In this document: positions 10,730-26,682 of the stretch, piece by piece
How the letters are laid out: each line of letters opens with the position of its first letter
Position numbering within the stretch: position 1 is the first letter of the stretch
NCBI GenBank assembly: GCA_029204225.1
Contig: CM055111.1
Span: 41,916,815 to 41,980,814, forward strand
DNA: 64,000 nt
Source of the DNA: Diphasiastrum complanatum
Lineage: Eukaryota > Streptophyta > Lycopodiopsida > Lycopodiales > Lycopodiaceae
Direction of reading: 5' to 3'
Notes under the pieces: model-generated
What the model was told of the DNA's origin: nothing
Database searches by the model: none
What the model saw: only the letters and a program-made list of their open reading frames with translations
Position numbers and translations under genes: made by a program

Positions 10730-10945
10730 TACAATTGCTTACAGCCACTTACGTGTGCCTACAAGCTCATGGACTTTCACATCTAATTACGACCTTTCAC
10801 AATTGTTTACGGGTCTTTACACTTGTTTATAAGCTTATGCTTTATGGTCATTTACAGGCGTTTTACGTTTGCTCACGAGCTTATGTCTTACAACTACTTA
10901 CGAACCTTTACGACTGCTTACGGATCCTTACGAACATGTACACGA
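10730..10945. repeat. Degenerate TTACGA-rich array
   Basis: Irregular repetition of units like TTTACGACTGCTTACGAGC, each diverged in length and sequence. The forward frame is open for 76 codons but only mirrors the repeat. Confidence 0.55.
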
Positions 10946-11065
10946 CAACGACAAATATTTGTTGAGAGTTACAAAACATGTTACCAATTGTTTTGAAGCT
11001 AACGACTTGCTCTAACCATTGTTAGCAAGTAATTGTCGTGATACCTGACTGAATGAGTGACAACG

Positions 11066-11127
11066 CAATATGGCTAAGTGCCACTTGCGATCTACAGGTC
11101 AATATGGCTAAGTGCCAATTGCGACCT
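11066..11127. repeat. 28-bp direct duplication
   Basis: Two copies of CAATATGGCTAAGTGCCA plus 10 bp, 34 bp apart start to start, with two or three differences. Confidence 0.8.
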
Positions 11128-12318
11128 AGCTAAATGGCTGTCATTTGGATAAGCCCATTTGGCATTCCTAACTAGTATTCTCAAGCTAAGTGAATTGATT
11201 AATATGATAATCAAGATCAAAAGTCGATTGACTTATGATCAATTTCTGATAGAGTACTGCTAGTAGCATTGTATAGCTTATTAGCATAAGTGTATCAGAC
11301 AAAGACAATCAGCATTCAAAATTGTGACAAGTACGTGGTTGCATCCACTATTGATTGTTGTACTCGTAATTAATTTGATTTGTGCATGCTACTTACTAAA
11401 TTCAATTCTACAGTTTTATTGTGTTCAGTATTGTGTCAGAATGGATGTATGTTTTTGTGATCAACTGTTATTCTTTTCGTTCTCTTATAGTTTTGTCTGA
11501 GCATCAAGCACTTACGCATATCAACACTTCGATAAATCTGTCAGGAGGAATATTTTGATTCGATCTTCGAAGAATTGGCTTTTTTGGCTGTTGTTGATGT
11601 GGTTGTGTTGAGTTGTCTTCTGAATCATTGATTGGAGTAGAGTTGAGATTCGAACTTGATGCGATATCAGAAATTAATTCGACATCTATAACTTTCTCCT
11701 TTCCCTTGAAATTGAAAACGAATCTTTGAGAAAAATAAAATCTCTACCAAAAGTGATCTTCTTAGTCACTGGATTGTTCAAGATTCCATTCTAATTCTTG
11801 AGAAATTAGAATTGAAAGTTAAACATTCATATGAGTCTGGTCACTCTGAATTCATGACATGACATATGTCATATGTCACGCCACTACTTAGAAGTTTCAA
11901 GTTACTAGTTAGAAGTTAGAACTTTCAAATTAGGACTCACTACTTAGTACTTAAGGCATGATATGGTAGCCTCTAGTTGTGTCATGGTGGCATCCCGATC
12001 TCGATCTTCCAAAAAAAAGCAATTTAATTTAGTGCTTTGCACAATAAACATTTTCCAAGACTCAAGTCATGACTCATGAATCACAACTCATTCTTCAACA
12101 ATCAAATTTCGAAATCTAAATCTCATGAATAATAAGTTACTTAGATGTTAGTACTTTACAACCTAACACGATATACCTATTACAATTCACCGTATACCTA
12201 TAGGCAATAGGCTATATAGTATACTATATGGGCTATTACTTAAGTCTTGACTCTACTAGTTTAATGTTTGAATGTTAGAAAGTTAAAACATGGATGAATC
12301 ATGATATTAGATAAAAAC

Positions 12319-12367
12319 CAAATTTCAAATTTCAAATTTCAAATTTCAAATTTCAAATTTCAAAATT
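12319..12367. repeat. CAAATTT heptamer array
   Basis: About seven copies of CAAATTT in a row. Confidence 0.9.
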
Positions 12368-12709
12368 TTATCGTGTGGATGTGCAATGAAAATTGAAAAT
12401 CGTACAACTTAGTTCAATAGTTGAGACTTGAGAGAGGCTAGAGCTGAAAGTTGAGTGTTCACTATTTACGGCTTGGTCTCGAAGGGCCAGCCTCATCCGC
12501 TGCAACAGGAGTGAATAGCAGAAGTGTGCATGCAAGCGGCAATCTCGTAGCCCTTCAGACGTAATAAATGCGCCTTGATGCGGATAGGCCCACCCGTGTA
12601 AGAGTTATGGCAACATTGGCATGTCCATCTCGTAGTGCCCGATGTCCCATAGTTTGCATCAACGGTAACGTGCTCCTAGAGGGGATCCCTACCCCTTAGC
12701 ATGGTGGTC

Positions 12710-13978
<1,269 letters not shown>

Positions 13979-14214
13979 TGATTTCAGTTGAAACTTGAAA
14001 CTTGAAACTTCTAATCCTAAATAGTTAACCACTAAGTTGTAACTACTAACTACCAACTTCTAAGCTGAAATTTCAAAGTTCTAAAGACTAACTACCAACC
14101 ACTAACACCTAATATGCCAATACATGCTATTAACACCTTAATAACAACTAACTACTATGCATAATGGTACTAACTATTAACTAAGCCCTCACAAATGCAC
14201 ATTCATGATTGCAC

Positions 14215-14585
14215 AATGCAACGTTTCATCAAAACGCGTTTCGAACAAAGAAACGCGTTTGAAACACCCCATTTGAAATGGGCCCATTTCGAAACACGTT
14301 TCTTACATTCGAAACGATTGTTAAAAAAATGCAAACTTTTAAGGAAAGCGACCACACACAAATTCTCCTCTTGAAATTGCATTCTCTAGAGCATTCTCAT
14401 GAAATTGGATGTATCTACTTGGTACTAGTCTTTCTATGACAAATCTAAACCCATAAAAAAACATTTTCAAAATAAAAGACCCTAAAGAATATTTCCCATT
14501 TCGAACCTGAACCTCTCGTTTCGAACGTGTTTCAAACGCGTTCCGAAACAACGTACGAAACGGACCCATGAAACACTGGCACAAT
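14215..14585. repeat. Foldback-like segment with CGTTTCGAA-rich ends
   Basis: Both ends carry repeated variants of GTTTCGAAAC and ACGCGTTT. AACGCGTTTGAAACAC at 14252-14267 occurs as its exact reverse complement at 14527-14542, about 260 bp away. The middle is AT-rich without coding. This could be a small non-autonomous inverted-repeat element; no target duplication was identified. Confidence 0.5.
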
Positions 14586-15433
14586 GTCAAGAATCAAGTG
14601 ACGAGATCTAATCATCTCACAATGTTCAAAAGCCCCAAAAAAATCCTAAATTCTCACAATGAATCCATGGCAAAAAAATTTCCACCTCAAGGCTCAAAAT
14701 CACTAAATGCATCTTGGAAACTCACAATCATCAAGTGTTTATGGTTGGGCGGTTAAGGGGTGCATAATGATCTATTCAATAAAATCTCTATAAAAAACTA
14801 ATCACAATACCTCATAAATTGATTAATAATCGTTGGTTGGATCATAATAGCTTTCATAACATGGGCCCCACTTAACGATTGCTAAGCATGGGGACAAAGT
14901 ATCTAAGTAGTGAAGGATGATGAAGAGAATCCAAAAATCATTTCTTAAACACCTTAGTAGGCATAGGGTGAGCAACCCCCTTTCCCATTTTGCTATCAAA
15001 TGCCAACCTACTTTCACAAGATTTATGGCAAGTGAAAAGGGGATTCATATTTGGAGAGGGCAAAAACGTGCTCAAGAAGAAAATATCCAAAGTCACACTT
15101 TAGATGTACCAATAAGCTCAAGATTAACGCATGTCTGGTGGTTAGTTCTCAAAAAATGCCTTACACATTGAAAGATTCGAAAATTGATTTGAATCAATGG
15201 GTTAAGGGTCAAAATCGATTTCAACTTAGAAGGCCCTCCCAACATCTTACAATGGCATCTCTAAAAAACAAAGAAATGCACAATCTCAAAAACAAAGTGT
15301 AAAGTCCTATGAGCAGTGTAGACGAAGCTTGAGTAGGAACATAGAGTGCCTTACCTACAAGAGCCATCAGATTGAAACAATGTCATCATCACCTCAAATG
15401 TTGAGCGCAAAATGGTCATAGGAAGGGGTAAAG
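14586..15433. other. Unassigned sequence
   Basis: AT-rich, with only short frames without resemblance to known proteins. No RNA gene or repeat is seen. Confidence 0.4.
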
Positions 15434-15445
15434 GCTCACCTGGGG

Positions 15446-16346
15446 ATGACCTTTCACCAACACAACAATTTCGATTATTTGCTTAAAATAGATGTCAATG
15501 ATTCAGGGATGCCTGTGGATTTTCCTCCTACCTCCACCCCAGATCTGCCTATAGCCATACCTCTCTCCCCGTTAAACCCTTTTATGGATCTTAATGAACC
15601 CAGTATTGCTCTCCCTTCAACTCCCAATTACGATTAGGATTCGATTCCTCCATCACTCTCTTCAATAGTCTTTGCACTAAGTGCAGATAGTGTAAGACTA
15701 TTCCGGCTTCTGCCCAACCACCGAAAGGAGATGGACTCCCATCGAGAAATGATTTTATCCGTGCAATCACACCTTCAATGGACAGATCCATCAATTGAAG
15801 AACTCAGACGAGAAATTACGACCATCCAATGTGCAGCATCCTCCCAAGCAGCTACTTCAAATACGATCCAACAACTCGAAAACAAAGTGGAGCAGCACCA
15901 TACGGCTGTCCAGTCTTGGACAGAGGTTCTCAAAGGTCCAGGTAAAGCAGATGCTCCAGTTTCCTTCATCTCTGCTACACTTACGGATAGTCGGTTGCGA
16001 GAGCAAAAGGCTCTTAATGTTCGTGTTAAAGGCGTCCCGGACTCCCAGGATGCTCTTAAGGAAGCCAAGGAGTTTTTGGAAACTAATCTGCAGCACCATG
16101 ACAATGGTTTGGACTCAGCTTGGCGTACCAAGAAAGGTGCTAGCACTCTTGTCCTACACTTCACTTCGTTGGAGTCTAGGCGTGAGGTACTACGTCAGAG
16201 ACATAAGCTAAAAAATACCAAGATCTTCCTGGATGAAGATCTCACATTTGTCCAAGTTGCGGAAAGGAAAAAGGCGGAGACGCTTAATATATAGAGACGG
16301 CAATATTCGTTTTGTTGACGCTAAACCTTTAATTGAAACTAAATAG
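15446..16346 (+). pseudogene. LINE ORF1-type protein remnant
   Basis: The main frame 15731-16294 (187 codons) has a heptad-like N-terminal part (TSNTIQQLENKVEQHH) and then an RRM/CTD-like module (ALNVRVKGVPDSQDALKEA ... FTSLESRREVLRQR ... IFLDEDLTFVQVAERKK), the layout of ORF1 proteins of L1-type retrotransposons, which bind RNA. After a frameshift at about 16290 the ending YRDGNIRF to the stop at 16344-16346 matches the paralogous ending at 54.4 kb. 15446-15637 in another frame is a Pro/Ser-rich stretch that may be its N-terminus. No ORF2 follows; the sequence passes directly to a 3' tail. Confidence 0.7.
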
Positions 16347-16600
16347 ACAATTGTCATAATGATATCTGAGATTGATCAGAGTTAGAGTCAGAGTTAGAGA
16401 ATTGAAGAGATGTCCCGTAGAACTTGTAAATGGTCTACGTAGCATACAATCCTGGCCATTAATCTCTTCTTAGTTAAATTTGTTTACTATTGTTGATTGA
16501 CGGCATCGATCCGTCTCGTTTCTATTTCTTTTGATGTATTGTTCTGTCTTATATGCCTTATGGCATGGAAAAGACGTTAATAAAGCTTTCTTCTTCTTCT

Positions 16601-16647
<47 letters not shown>
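16347..16647 (+). mobile_element. 3' end of ORF1-only LINE, CT-tailed
   Basis: Untranslated 3' part of the element whose ORF1 ends at 16346. It ends TCTTATATGCCTTATGG, then CATGGAAAAGAC, then a TTAATAAAGC polyadenylation-like block and a (TTC)n(CT)n tail (16587-16647). The same terminal block occurs at 17.1 kb (minus) and 52.7 kb (plus), which marks it as a family 3' end. Confidence 0.75.
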
Positions 16648-16652
<5 letters not shown>

Positions 16653-17097
16653 AATAAAGGAACAAGCATATCTTATCTAGTAATAGAATCTACATCTCAG
16701 CTCTAAAAAATGCAATATTTAGATAATTTATAACCTTTATATATTGTACACCCTTTTCAAGTTTTTCCTCCCTTTCTGGATGATAGGGTAGAAGCTTCTC
16801 CCTAATGAGGCTTTCATCTTTTGGCTCCAATCTTTGACCAGCATCATGCCTGTACAGAAACAAAACTCATAATAACACCTTGCTAGAATCACTCCACAAG
16901 ATGCAACCTTAAATTCATACACGAAAAAGTGTCATTTTTTTATATGAGAAAATGGATATAAAGGACAATATATAAACCAGATAAAAAACTTAAGGCCTTG
17001 AGAAAGGGAGAGAGAGAAAAAGGGGTGGGGGACCTTTGAGTAGAAAGACCTCTTATCAAGTTACAAGTAACATTAACCTAAGGTGGAGAAGGTTCAG

Positions 17098-17225
17098 AGA
17101 GAGAGAGAGAGAGAGAGAGCACTTTACTAATGTCTTTTCCATGCCAAAAGGCATATAAGACTAGTAACATACATGTCAAGTGTGTGGTATTCGTGGGAGC
17201 GTATGAAAACATCTCCAAAAAAACA
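17098..17225 (-). mobile_element. LINE-family 3' tail copy
   Basis: On the minus strand this reads GGAGATGTTTTCATACGCTC ... CTTGACATGTAT ... TCTTATATGCCTTTTGG, CATGGAAAAGACATTAG, then a (CT)n tail (the GA run at 17098-17119 on the plus strand). About 115 bp align with 52612-52730. It is a 5'-truncated copy. Confidence 0.75.
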
Positions 17226-18149
17226 ACATAACTAAAGAACTAAAATCAGTGAGATACGTATGAGTAAAATGCAGTTAGATATACAAAGTGAGGCATCAAT
17301 ATCACTATCATCATGATTTGCTACTGAGGAAGAAGGATGTGATGCAAGCTGCCACATGAGGTAACTCTGGTGGACGCTGATGTCGTCTAGGAGGGTGAAA
17401 AGTATGTCCCTCATGACAGGACGGATAGCTCGAATTGCGGCATGACTATGACTATGAATGGTGTGTTGTCTCTGATCTTTGTGGATGTGTATCATTGCCC
17501 ATCATGGCCTTCTCCTAGAGAAGAAAGAGGTAATTTGAGATTGGGAGCTAGGATGAGTCTACCGAGTTGTCTAGCACAGATCTTGTTGTAAAGGGTTTGA
17601 ACTTTGGACTTCAGTCTTCAACTTTGCATATTGCTATGACATATCTGTTATGTGACATGTCATATTCATGTTTAACTCTCAACTTTCAAGTCTTAAGATA
17701 TTAGAATAAGGAAATTGGAATCATGATTGATCTGAGATCATTGATCATTGCAATTTGCTATAAGCCTATATGATGTTGTCACCTATGAACTAGGTATGGC
17801 TGCACCATCATATCTAATGGTTAGAGCCACATACTGAAATATCTTGGTGTCTTGCTGCATAAGGACAATGTTTTTGAGATCCATCGATACCTTTGGGGTG
17901 GCAGTGCCATCGATACCTCTGGGGTGGCATTGATACCTTTTCCTGATTTGAACCGAGCTAGAAGTGCAACAAAACAAGCAAATCGTAGAAGAAGAAGACA
18001 AGAAGGCCAATGCTTTTGCCATGATGGCCAATGAACACCACGGAAGGATCAAGCAACAACTCTAACAGATACTCATCAAGAACGAGCTCAGAGGTAGTAT
18101 TTGGGAAGCCAAACCCCAGGGAGCAAAGATGCATAAAGGATCCATACTG
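17226..18149. other. Unassigned sequence
   Basis: No coding or structured repeat recognised. A small tandem duplication (TCGATACCTYTGGGGTGGCA) lies at about 17883-17940. Confidence 0.4.
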
Positions 18150-19860
18150 GTACTTAGATTTCGAGTAACTTCACACATGACCTATAGTTGAGCAGCATTT
18201 ATCACATATGAGATTCTCACTGAAAAGAGATTATGATTGGAGACATTGGAAAGATTGACGCTATCATAAAAGGGTCAGTATCCTTGTGGCTTGGCCAAGG
18301 TAGAAGCACGATACTCAAAGATGTTTTACATGTTCCAAACCTCGAAAAACTTTACTCTCAGTAGCATGCATCATTGAAGCAAAGCAGGACATGCTTTTCC
18401 AAAGAGGGGTACACTATTCAAAGGGATAGAGAACTTGTAGGCATTGGATTATAGATCGAGGGCCTCTACCAACTACAAGGAGGTGCAAAAGAAAGACAAA
18501 TGGCTTGCCTCACATGAAGTTCCAACAAAATCAACAACCTCTAGCACAAAAGACTCGCACATCTTGAAGGAAAAAGTTTGTAAAGGCTTGCAAAGAATGG
18601 GATGCTTACAGGGTTTGATTACAAGTTGTACAAGAGCATCGACAGGTGCGATGCTTGTGTCTGGAAGTCGCTTCGACTAGTGGTTCCAAGTATTTCGTTA
18701 CACACATTGATGATTACACCAAGAGAATCAGAATTTGGATGGTCAAGCAAAAGAATCAAATGCTGGAGAGTTTCAAGGCACTCAAACAAATAGTCGAAAA
18801 TGAGACGGTAAAAAGAATTAAGAGAATCACAAGCAACAATTTGGGGGGGGGCAAAGATTTCAATAGATTCTGCATAGAACATGGCATTAAAAGGGAATTT
18901 ACCATCCCCTACACCCCACACTAGAGTGGGGTGGCCGAGAGGAAAAACAGAACCATCATGGAGATGGTCATTGGTCAGGTGCATGTTACATGAGGAAGAG
19001 CAACATACATAATTAATCAATCTCCAACTAAAGTTGTAAATGGAAAGACATCGTATGAACTATGGCACGGAAGGAAGCCAAATGTCGATCGCATCAAGGT
19101 ATTTGGGTGCACCGCATTTGTCCATGTGCCCAAAGAAAAAAGGAAGAAATTGGATCCCAAGGGAGTCAAGTGCATCTTCGTAGGCTATCCAGAAAAGACG
19201 AAAGGATATAAATTGTACAATCCTACCACCAAGAACTTCATTACAACAAGAGACATCATATTTGATGAAGATTCCAGAGCTAAGATGAGCAGCCTAGCTG
19301 ACAGGTCACTGAAGGGTGTGCAAACCCTGACTATCAATCACAAAGCAGCCTATCATGATCTCAAACAGTGAAGAGGCTATTCATGAGCAAGAAAGCCTAG
19401 AGCAGGGAAGTATGGCAGAGATATCACCAAAAATGAAGAACATCCGGATGAGGGAGGGCAAAGAAAGTGCCCAAAAGATTTGATGACATGGTGCTTGTAA
19501 GTAGAGAGTACGTAATAAAACCCATAAGCTATCAAGAAGCCCAAGGCTCTAAGGATTAGAACATGTGGCATCAAAGCAATGCTTGAAGAGATGGAATCAA
19601 TCTAGAAGAATAGGGTATGGGACTTGGTGCAATTACCAAAAGGTAGAGCCATCAAATGCAAATGGGTGTTCAGGATGAAGCTTGATGTAAAGGGAGGAAT
19701 AGATAGGTACAAGGCTAGGATCATGACAAATGGGAATGCTCAAAAAGATGGAATGGACTTTGAAGAGATATTTGCACCAGTATCAAGGATAGGATCTATC
19801 AAAATTCTGCTAGCTTGGGCCACAATCAATGACATGGAGGTATATCAACTAGATGTGATT
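18150..19860 (+). pseudogene. Degraded Ty1/copia pol fragment
   Basis: Plus-strand remnants of a Ty1/copia polyprotein. A gag-pre-integrase block (NGMLTGFDYKL, CDACVW) lies at about 18595-18662. The integrase core follows in another frame (KYFVTHIDDYTKRIRIW, then GIKREFTIPYTPH and GVAERKNRT), then FGCTAFVHVPKEKRKKLD and the VGYPEKTKGYKLYNP block (19126-19371), then the start of RT (KCKWVFRMKLD ... DRYKAR ... FAPVSR) to 19857. It stops abruptly there. Many stops and frameshifts, and no LTRs found. Confidence 0.85.
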
Positions 19861-21190
19861 GAAGATCATTCACAAGATAGGGCCTGAATCTAGAACATGA
19901 TCAAAGCTCTCATGTGATTTTAGGCACATGAACCACCATTTCCATCAAGGAAACTCTCAAAAAGAAGCTCCAATATCCCTTAAAATTCAAAATTACCAAG
20001 ATCCCTTAAAATTCAAAATTACCAAAATGAACAATAGCCCCCCAATTTAGCACGACCTCAGCTATTTATAGTGGCCATTTGTGCCTCTACTATAAGTTTG
20101 GGGCCTTATTTAGCTAAATTGGGCCTTCCAACCATTATTACAGGTCCGCTATTCACAATTATTGCGAGGTTGTTCGAGCCACTTTATTAACTGTCCTATT
20201 GACTACATCTAATCTAATTTAGCTTCATGGCTATATTTAGCATAGCATTTAGTAAGCTCATGGGCTAATTACATGCCGCACATGACACTTGACATGTAAA
20301 GGGAATTGTGAATATATGCACTGATATCTCAAATGAATATATGTGCCATCTTACTACTAGCATTTTGTATTTGTGGTCGATGTTATTTGCTTTGATCATT
20401 TCTGATTGTGATTGTAGTTTGCTTTTTAGATCTAATGTGTCACGTGGTCTACTGTGAGTAACCCTTACATAATCAAATTGGAACTCTACTCCACGCATGC
20501 TAGATTGTGTCATGGCACCTTTGACTTCAATGTTAGACACGTTACAAATGTTTAAGGTGTTTTTGAAGTAGCTTACATCCTTCTAGAGGTCCACTTGCAT
20601 GTACGATTCAATGTGAAAGAGACATGTGGCATAAGTCTCCACTTCATTTTACTTCTATCACCTCCTTGAAACCCTCTATCCCAGTTGCCACAAACGAACC
20701 TTCAAATATATTGGTCGCGACAAAGTAGGGGTCTAAGCCTAGTAATCACTTTCCAACAATCGTTTGAGATCACTTTCCAACAAAGGAGCTGAACGAGAGA
20801 TGTTGAGAGACTCTTGGCAAGGTTATGGAAAGTCATCGCATATCCCTCAATGACAAACTTCTACTACATACAACCTTAGCCATGACATGTATTTGCAAAA
20901 ATGGAGGGCTGCGTGGAGCCTACATGTGATGTTATTTGAGTGAATCAAATCATCAATATTTCTTCCTAGTTGTGAAGCTTACTCCGTGATTTTGCTCCTG
21001 GAAGGAAACTACATTTTTAACAATCACCCAGGTGAGCCCTCGCTCACCCACGCTCAGACATTTGAGACATGATGTCAAGTAGAAAACACTTGCAAAAGCG
21101 TATCTTAGTCGCCCCTTTTGCTTTGCGAAAACATCTCAAGGAAATAAAGAAAAAAGAGACTATATATAGGGGTAGATGTGTCATACTAGA
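19861..21190. other. Unassigned sequence
   Basis: No recognisable coding, RNA or repeat structure. A 22-bp exact repeat (CCCTTAAAATTCAAAATTACCA) lies at about 19977-20027. Confidence 0.4.
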
Positions 21191-21199
21191 GATTCGAAC

Positions 21200-21880
21200 C
21201 ATGTTCCATACACATAGATGCGCTACGTTCCGGAACGTGAAGTTCCAATCATGTTCCGGAACGTAAAATTCTAAAAATTTCACAACGTTTTGTTCCGGAA
21301 AGGTTTTTTTTTTTTTCGAGTCTTTTTTGTAAAGTTTTTTAGATGTCTTAGAAAAGAAAAATAGCCATAAAAAAGCATCTAAAACACATTTAAACACCTT
21401 GTATCATATATCATATTCTAAGCATTCCGGAATCAAGATGTAATTACATGCTAAAAACTTTAATTTTACTGACAATACTATATAGATGTGCAAAAGAAAG
21501 GTGATACAGTGACTACTATCCTAATACTTGTAACATATAATTACGCCAATTTTCAGCAACCCTATTCATTGTGCACAAACTTTAGCAAACTAGTGACATT
21601 TATGAGCTAGATTTCCAAAACAGATTCATACTTTTAGCAAAATTTTCAATAGACCTAATCGGGATAAATATTTAGAATCTATGGTCTAAATTTTAATGAT
21701 TGATCTGTTTCTTTTAAAAACATAGTTCACAGAGCAGCACCATAGTTGTAAGAGGGAACCAGGCATAAGAATACCATGTATCTGAACAAAGTAGGAAGTT
21801 TTAAGTTTTAAAAGCTTTTTTTTTCCAGGTTCCGACGTTCCGGAATGCTTATTCCGGAACGCTGTTCCAATGCAACTTAG
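21200..21880. repeat. Segment with TTCCGGAACG motifs at both ends
   Basis: The left end (21226-21300) has two copies of the palindromic GTTCCGGAACGT plus a third half copy. The right end (21826-21872) has ACGTTCCGGAATGC and TTATTCCGGAACGC. The middle is AT-rich. The design resembles the segment at 14.2 kb, but the motif is different. It may be a foldback or MITE with subterminal repeats; ends and target duplication are not resolved. Confidence 0.45.
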
Positions 21881-22443
21881 TCCATACATAAGAAACAAAA
21901 CCATATGATTCCTATGCGAATTGATGGCATCTATCTTAGGATCATAGTAGCATCATTCACATACAGTACAATATTCAAGGTTCATACTTGTGATTGGTGC
22001 TAAGCTGCAGAACCACAAAAGAAAGTAACTGATGACTCTCTTTGACACATAAACAAATGTTTGAAAACTCAAACAGAATGTCATTTGGAAAATGCTTTTA
22101 TTTCTGAAAACTTGAGACTCAGTTTAGAATGAAAGGGAATGCCCGCTAACCCCAAGAGGTCACAGGCTAATAAGCAAGTTTAAAAGCTTACTTCACATGA
22201 AGCACAAAACGAATGTAGCTGATCAGAGATATCAAATCTTTAGATGCTTGATCATCCTTCAGTTCCGATCTCAATTCAAGAAACTCGTCCATTTGCGACC
22301 TTCTTCCAATTTTCCCACGTCTGCTTTCTTTCTTGCAACAGAAAGACATCCCAAACTCTCATCAAACACACCGTTTGCCTTCGTTAGGGTTAGTGACTCG
22401 TTCTACACGAAAAATGTATTGTAACCAGCATACTTAAGCTTAC
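21881..22443. other. Likely intron of the minus-strand gene
   Basis: Lies directly 3' of the splice donor of the exon at 22444-23103. No second exon recognised. Confidence 0.35.
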
Positions 22444-23103
22444 CGGTAAGGCTTCAGGGCTCTGGAATGGCGTGAAGGTTTCACTAGGGCTCGTCACTCG
22501 CGCAGACTCCATTTTCAAAGCTGCTTCAGATGACGAATCCAATATTTTTTCATCTTTAATTGGAGACTCCACAGAGATTTTTCTCATTGGAGGTTTGGGA
22601 GCTAACCTAAGAGGTCTTAGGGTTTTCTTAACGCTAACAGAATTTGTCAAGGGTTCTTCACTAACACGCTCAGACGTGGAACCATCGTCCACAATTTCCT
22701 GGTCTACTTCAACCGAGGAGGACAAACATTTGGTTCTTGTTGTTATGATTGTAGGACGTACATTCTGTCGTTGCTGTTGAGGATACACACCTATTTTAGA
22801 AACAAACAAAGATCCACAAGTAAAGCAAGACTGCGTCATACTTTCTTCACAAAAAGACATTGTTCCGGGGTTGCAACTGCCATGCTTACGACCTTGTTTC
22901 TGCGAAATCCCCGAGCTAGAAGCACTAGTTACGCTTCTGAAGCCTCCGGATTCCTGCCAAAGCTTTGGCAGACAATCTTGAAAACCCAAAAAGGTTGATC
23001 GGCCATCTAAAGCAGCAGCAGCAGCAGCAGGTGCAGCAACATTAGTACAGGAGTAAATGGATGAGCCAACAGAAAGAGCAAAAGGGAAGCTCTGGATAGC
23101 CAT
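22444..23103 (-). CDS. First exon of plastid-targeted-type protein, unidentified
   Basis: ATG at 23103-23101 opens 220 codons that end exactly in phase at a strong donor (CCG then GTAAGC, G at 22443). The N-terminus MAIQSFPFALSVGSSIYSC, rich in Ser and Ala and poor in acidic residues, looks like a chloroplast transit peptide. It includes an Ala run coded by a GCT/GCA triplet tract. Further on are a basic proline block (LRPLRLAPKPPMRK, about residues 162-175) and a Ser-rich acidic linker, all low in predicted structure. The functional domain is expected in later exons, which I could not find in the 2 kb downstream. The family is not recognised. The frame continues 17 codons past the donor, which I read as intron. 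Confidence 0.55.
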
Positions 23104-26424
<3,321 letters not shown>

Positions 26425-26682
26425 TCACATGAGTTTTGTGTGTTATCTTTTTTTAGTGAATATTACAAGTCAAGCACTAGTTATTCATGGAAAAGCCACA
26501 ACAAGCCTCACGCCCTCCACAATAAGCCCAGAATATGGTCATGAGGCATTTGCAATAAGTAGGGGTAATTCTCATCACCAATTATCTAATTGATCATCAT
26601 GCCCTAGGATGCATGCTCGAGGATGATCATGTGCCTCCCGATGCCACCTATTGTGTAATTTGATTGTTGTCTTGAGTCTTCT

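Noticed and set aside
22472-22780. Plus-strand 102-codon frame
   Set aside because: Shadow of the minus-strand exon, which has the better composition, start and splice donor.
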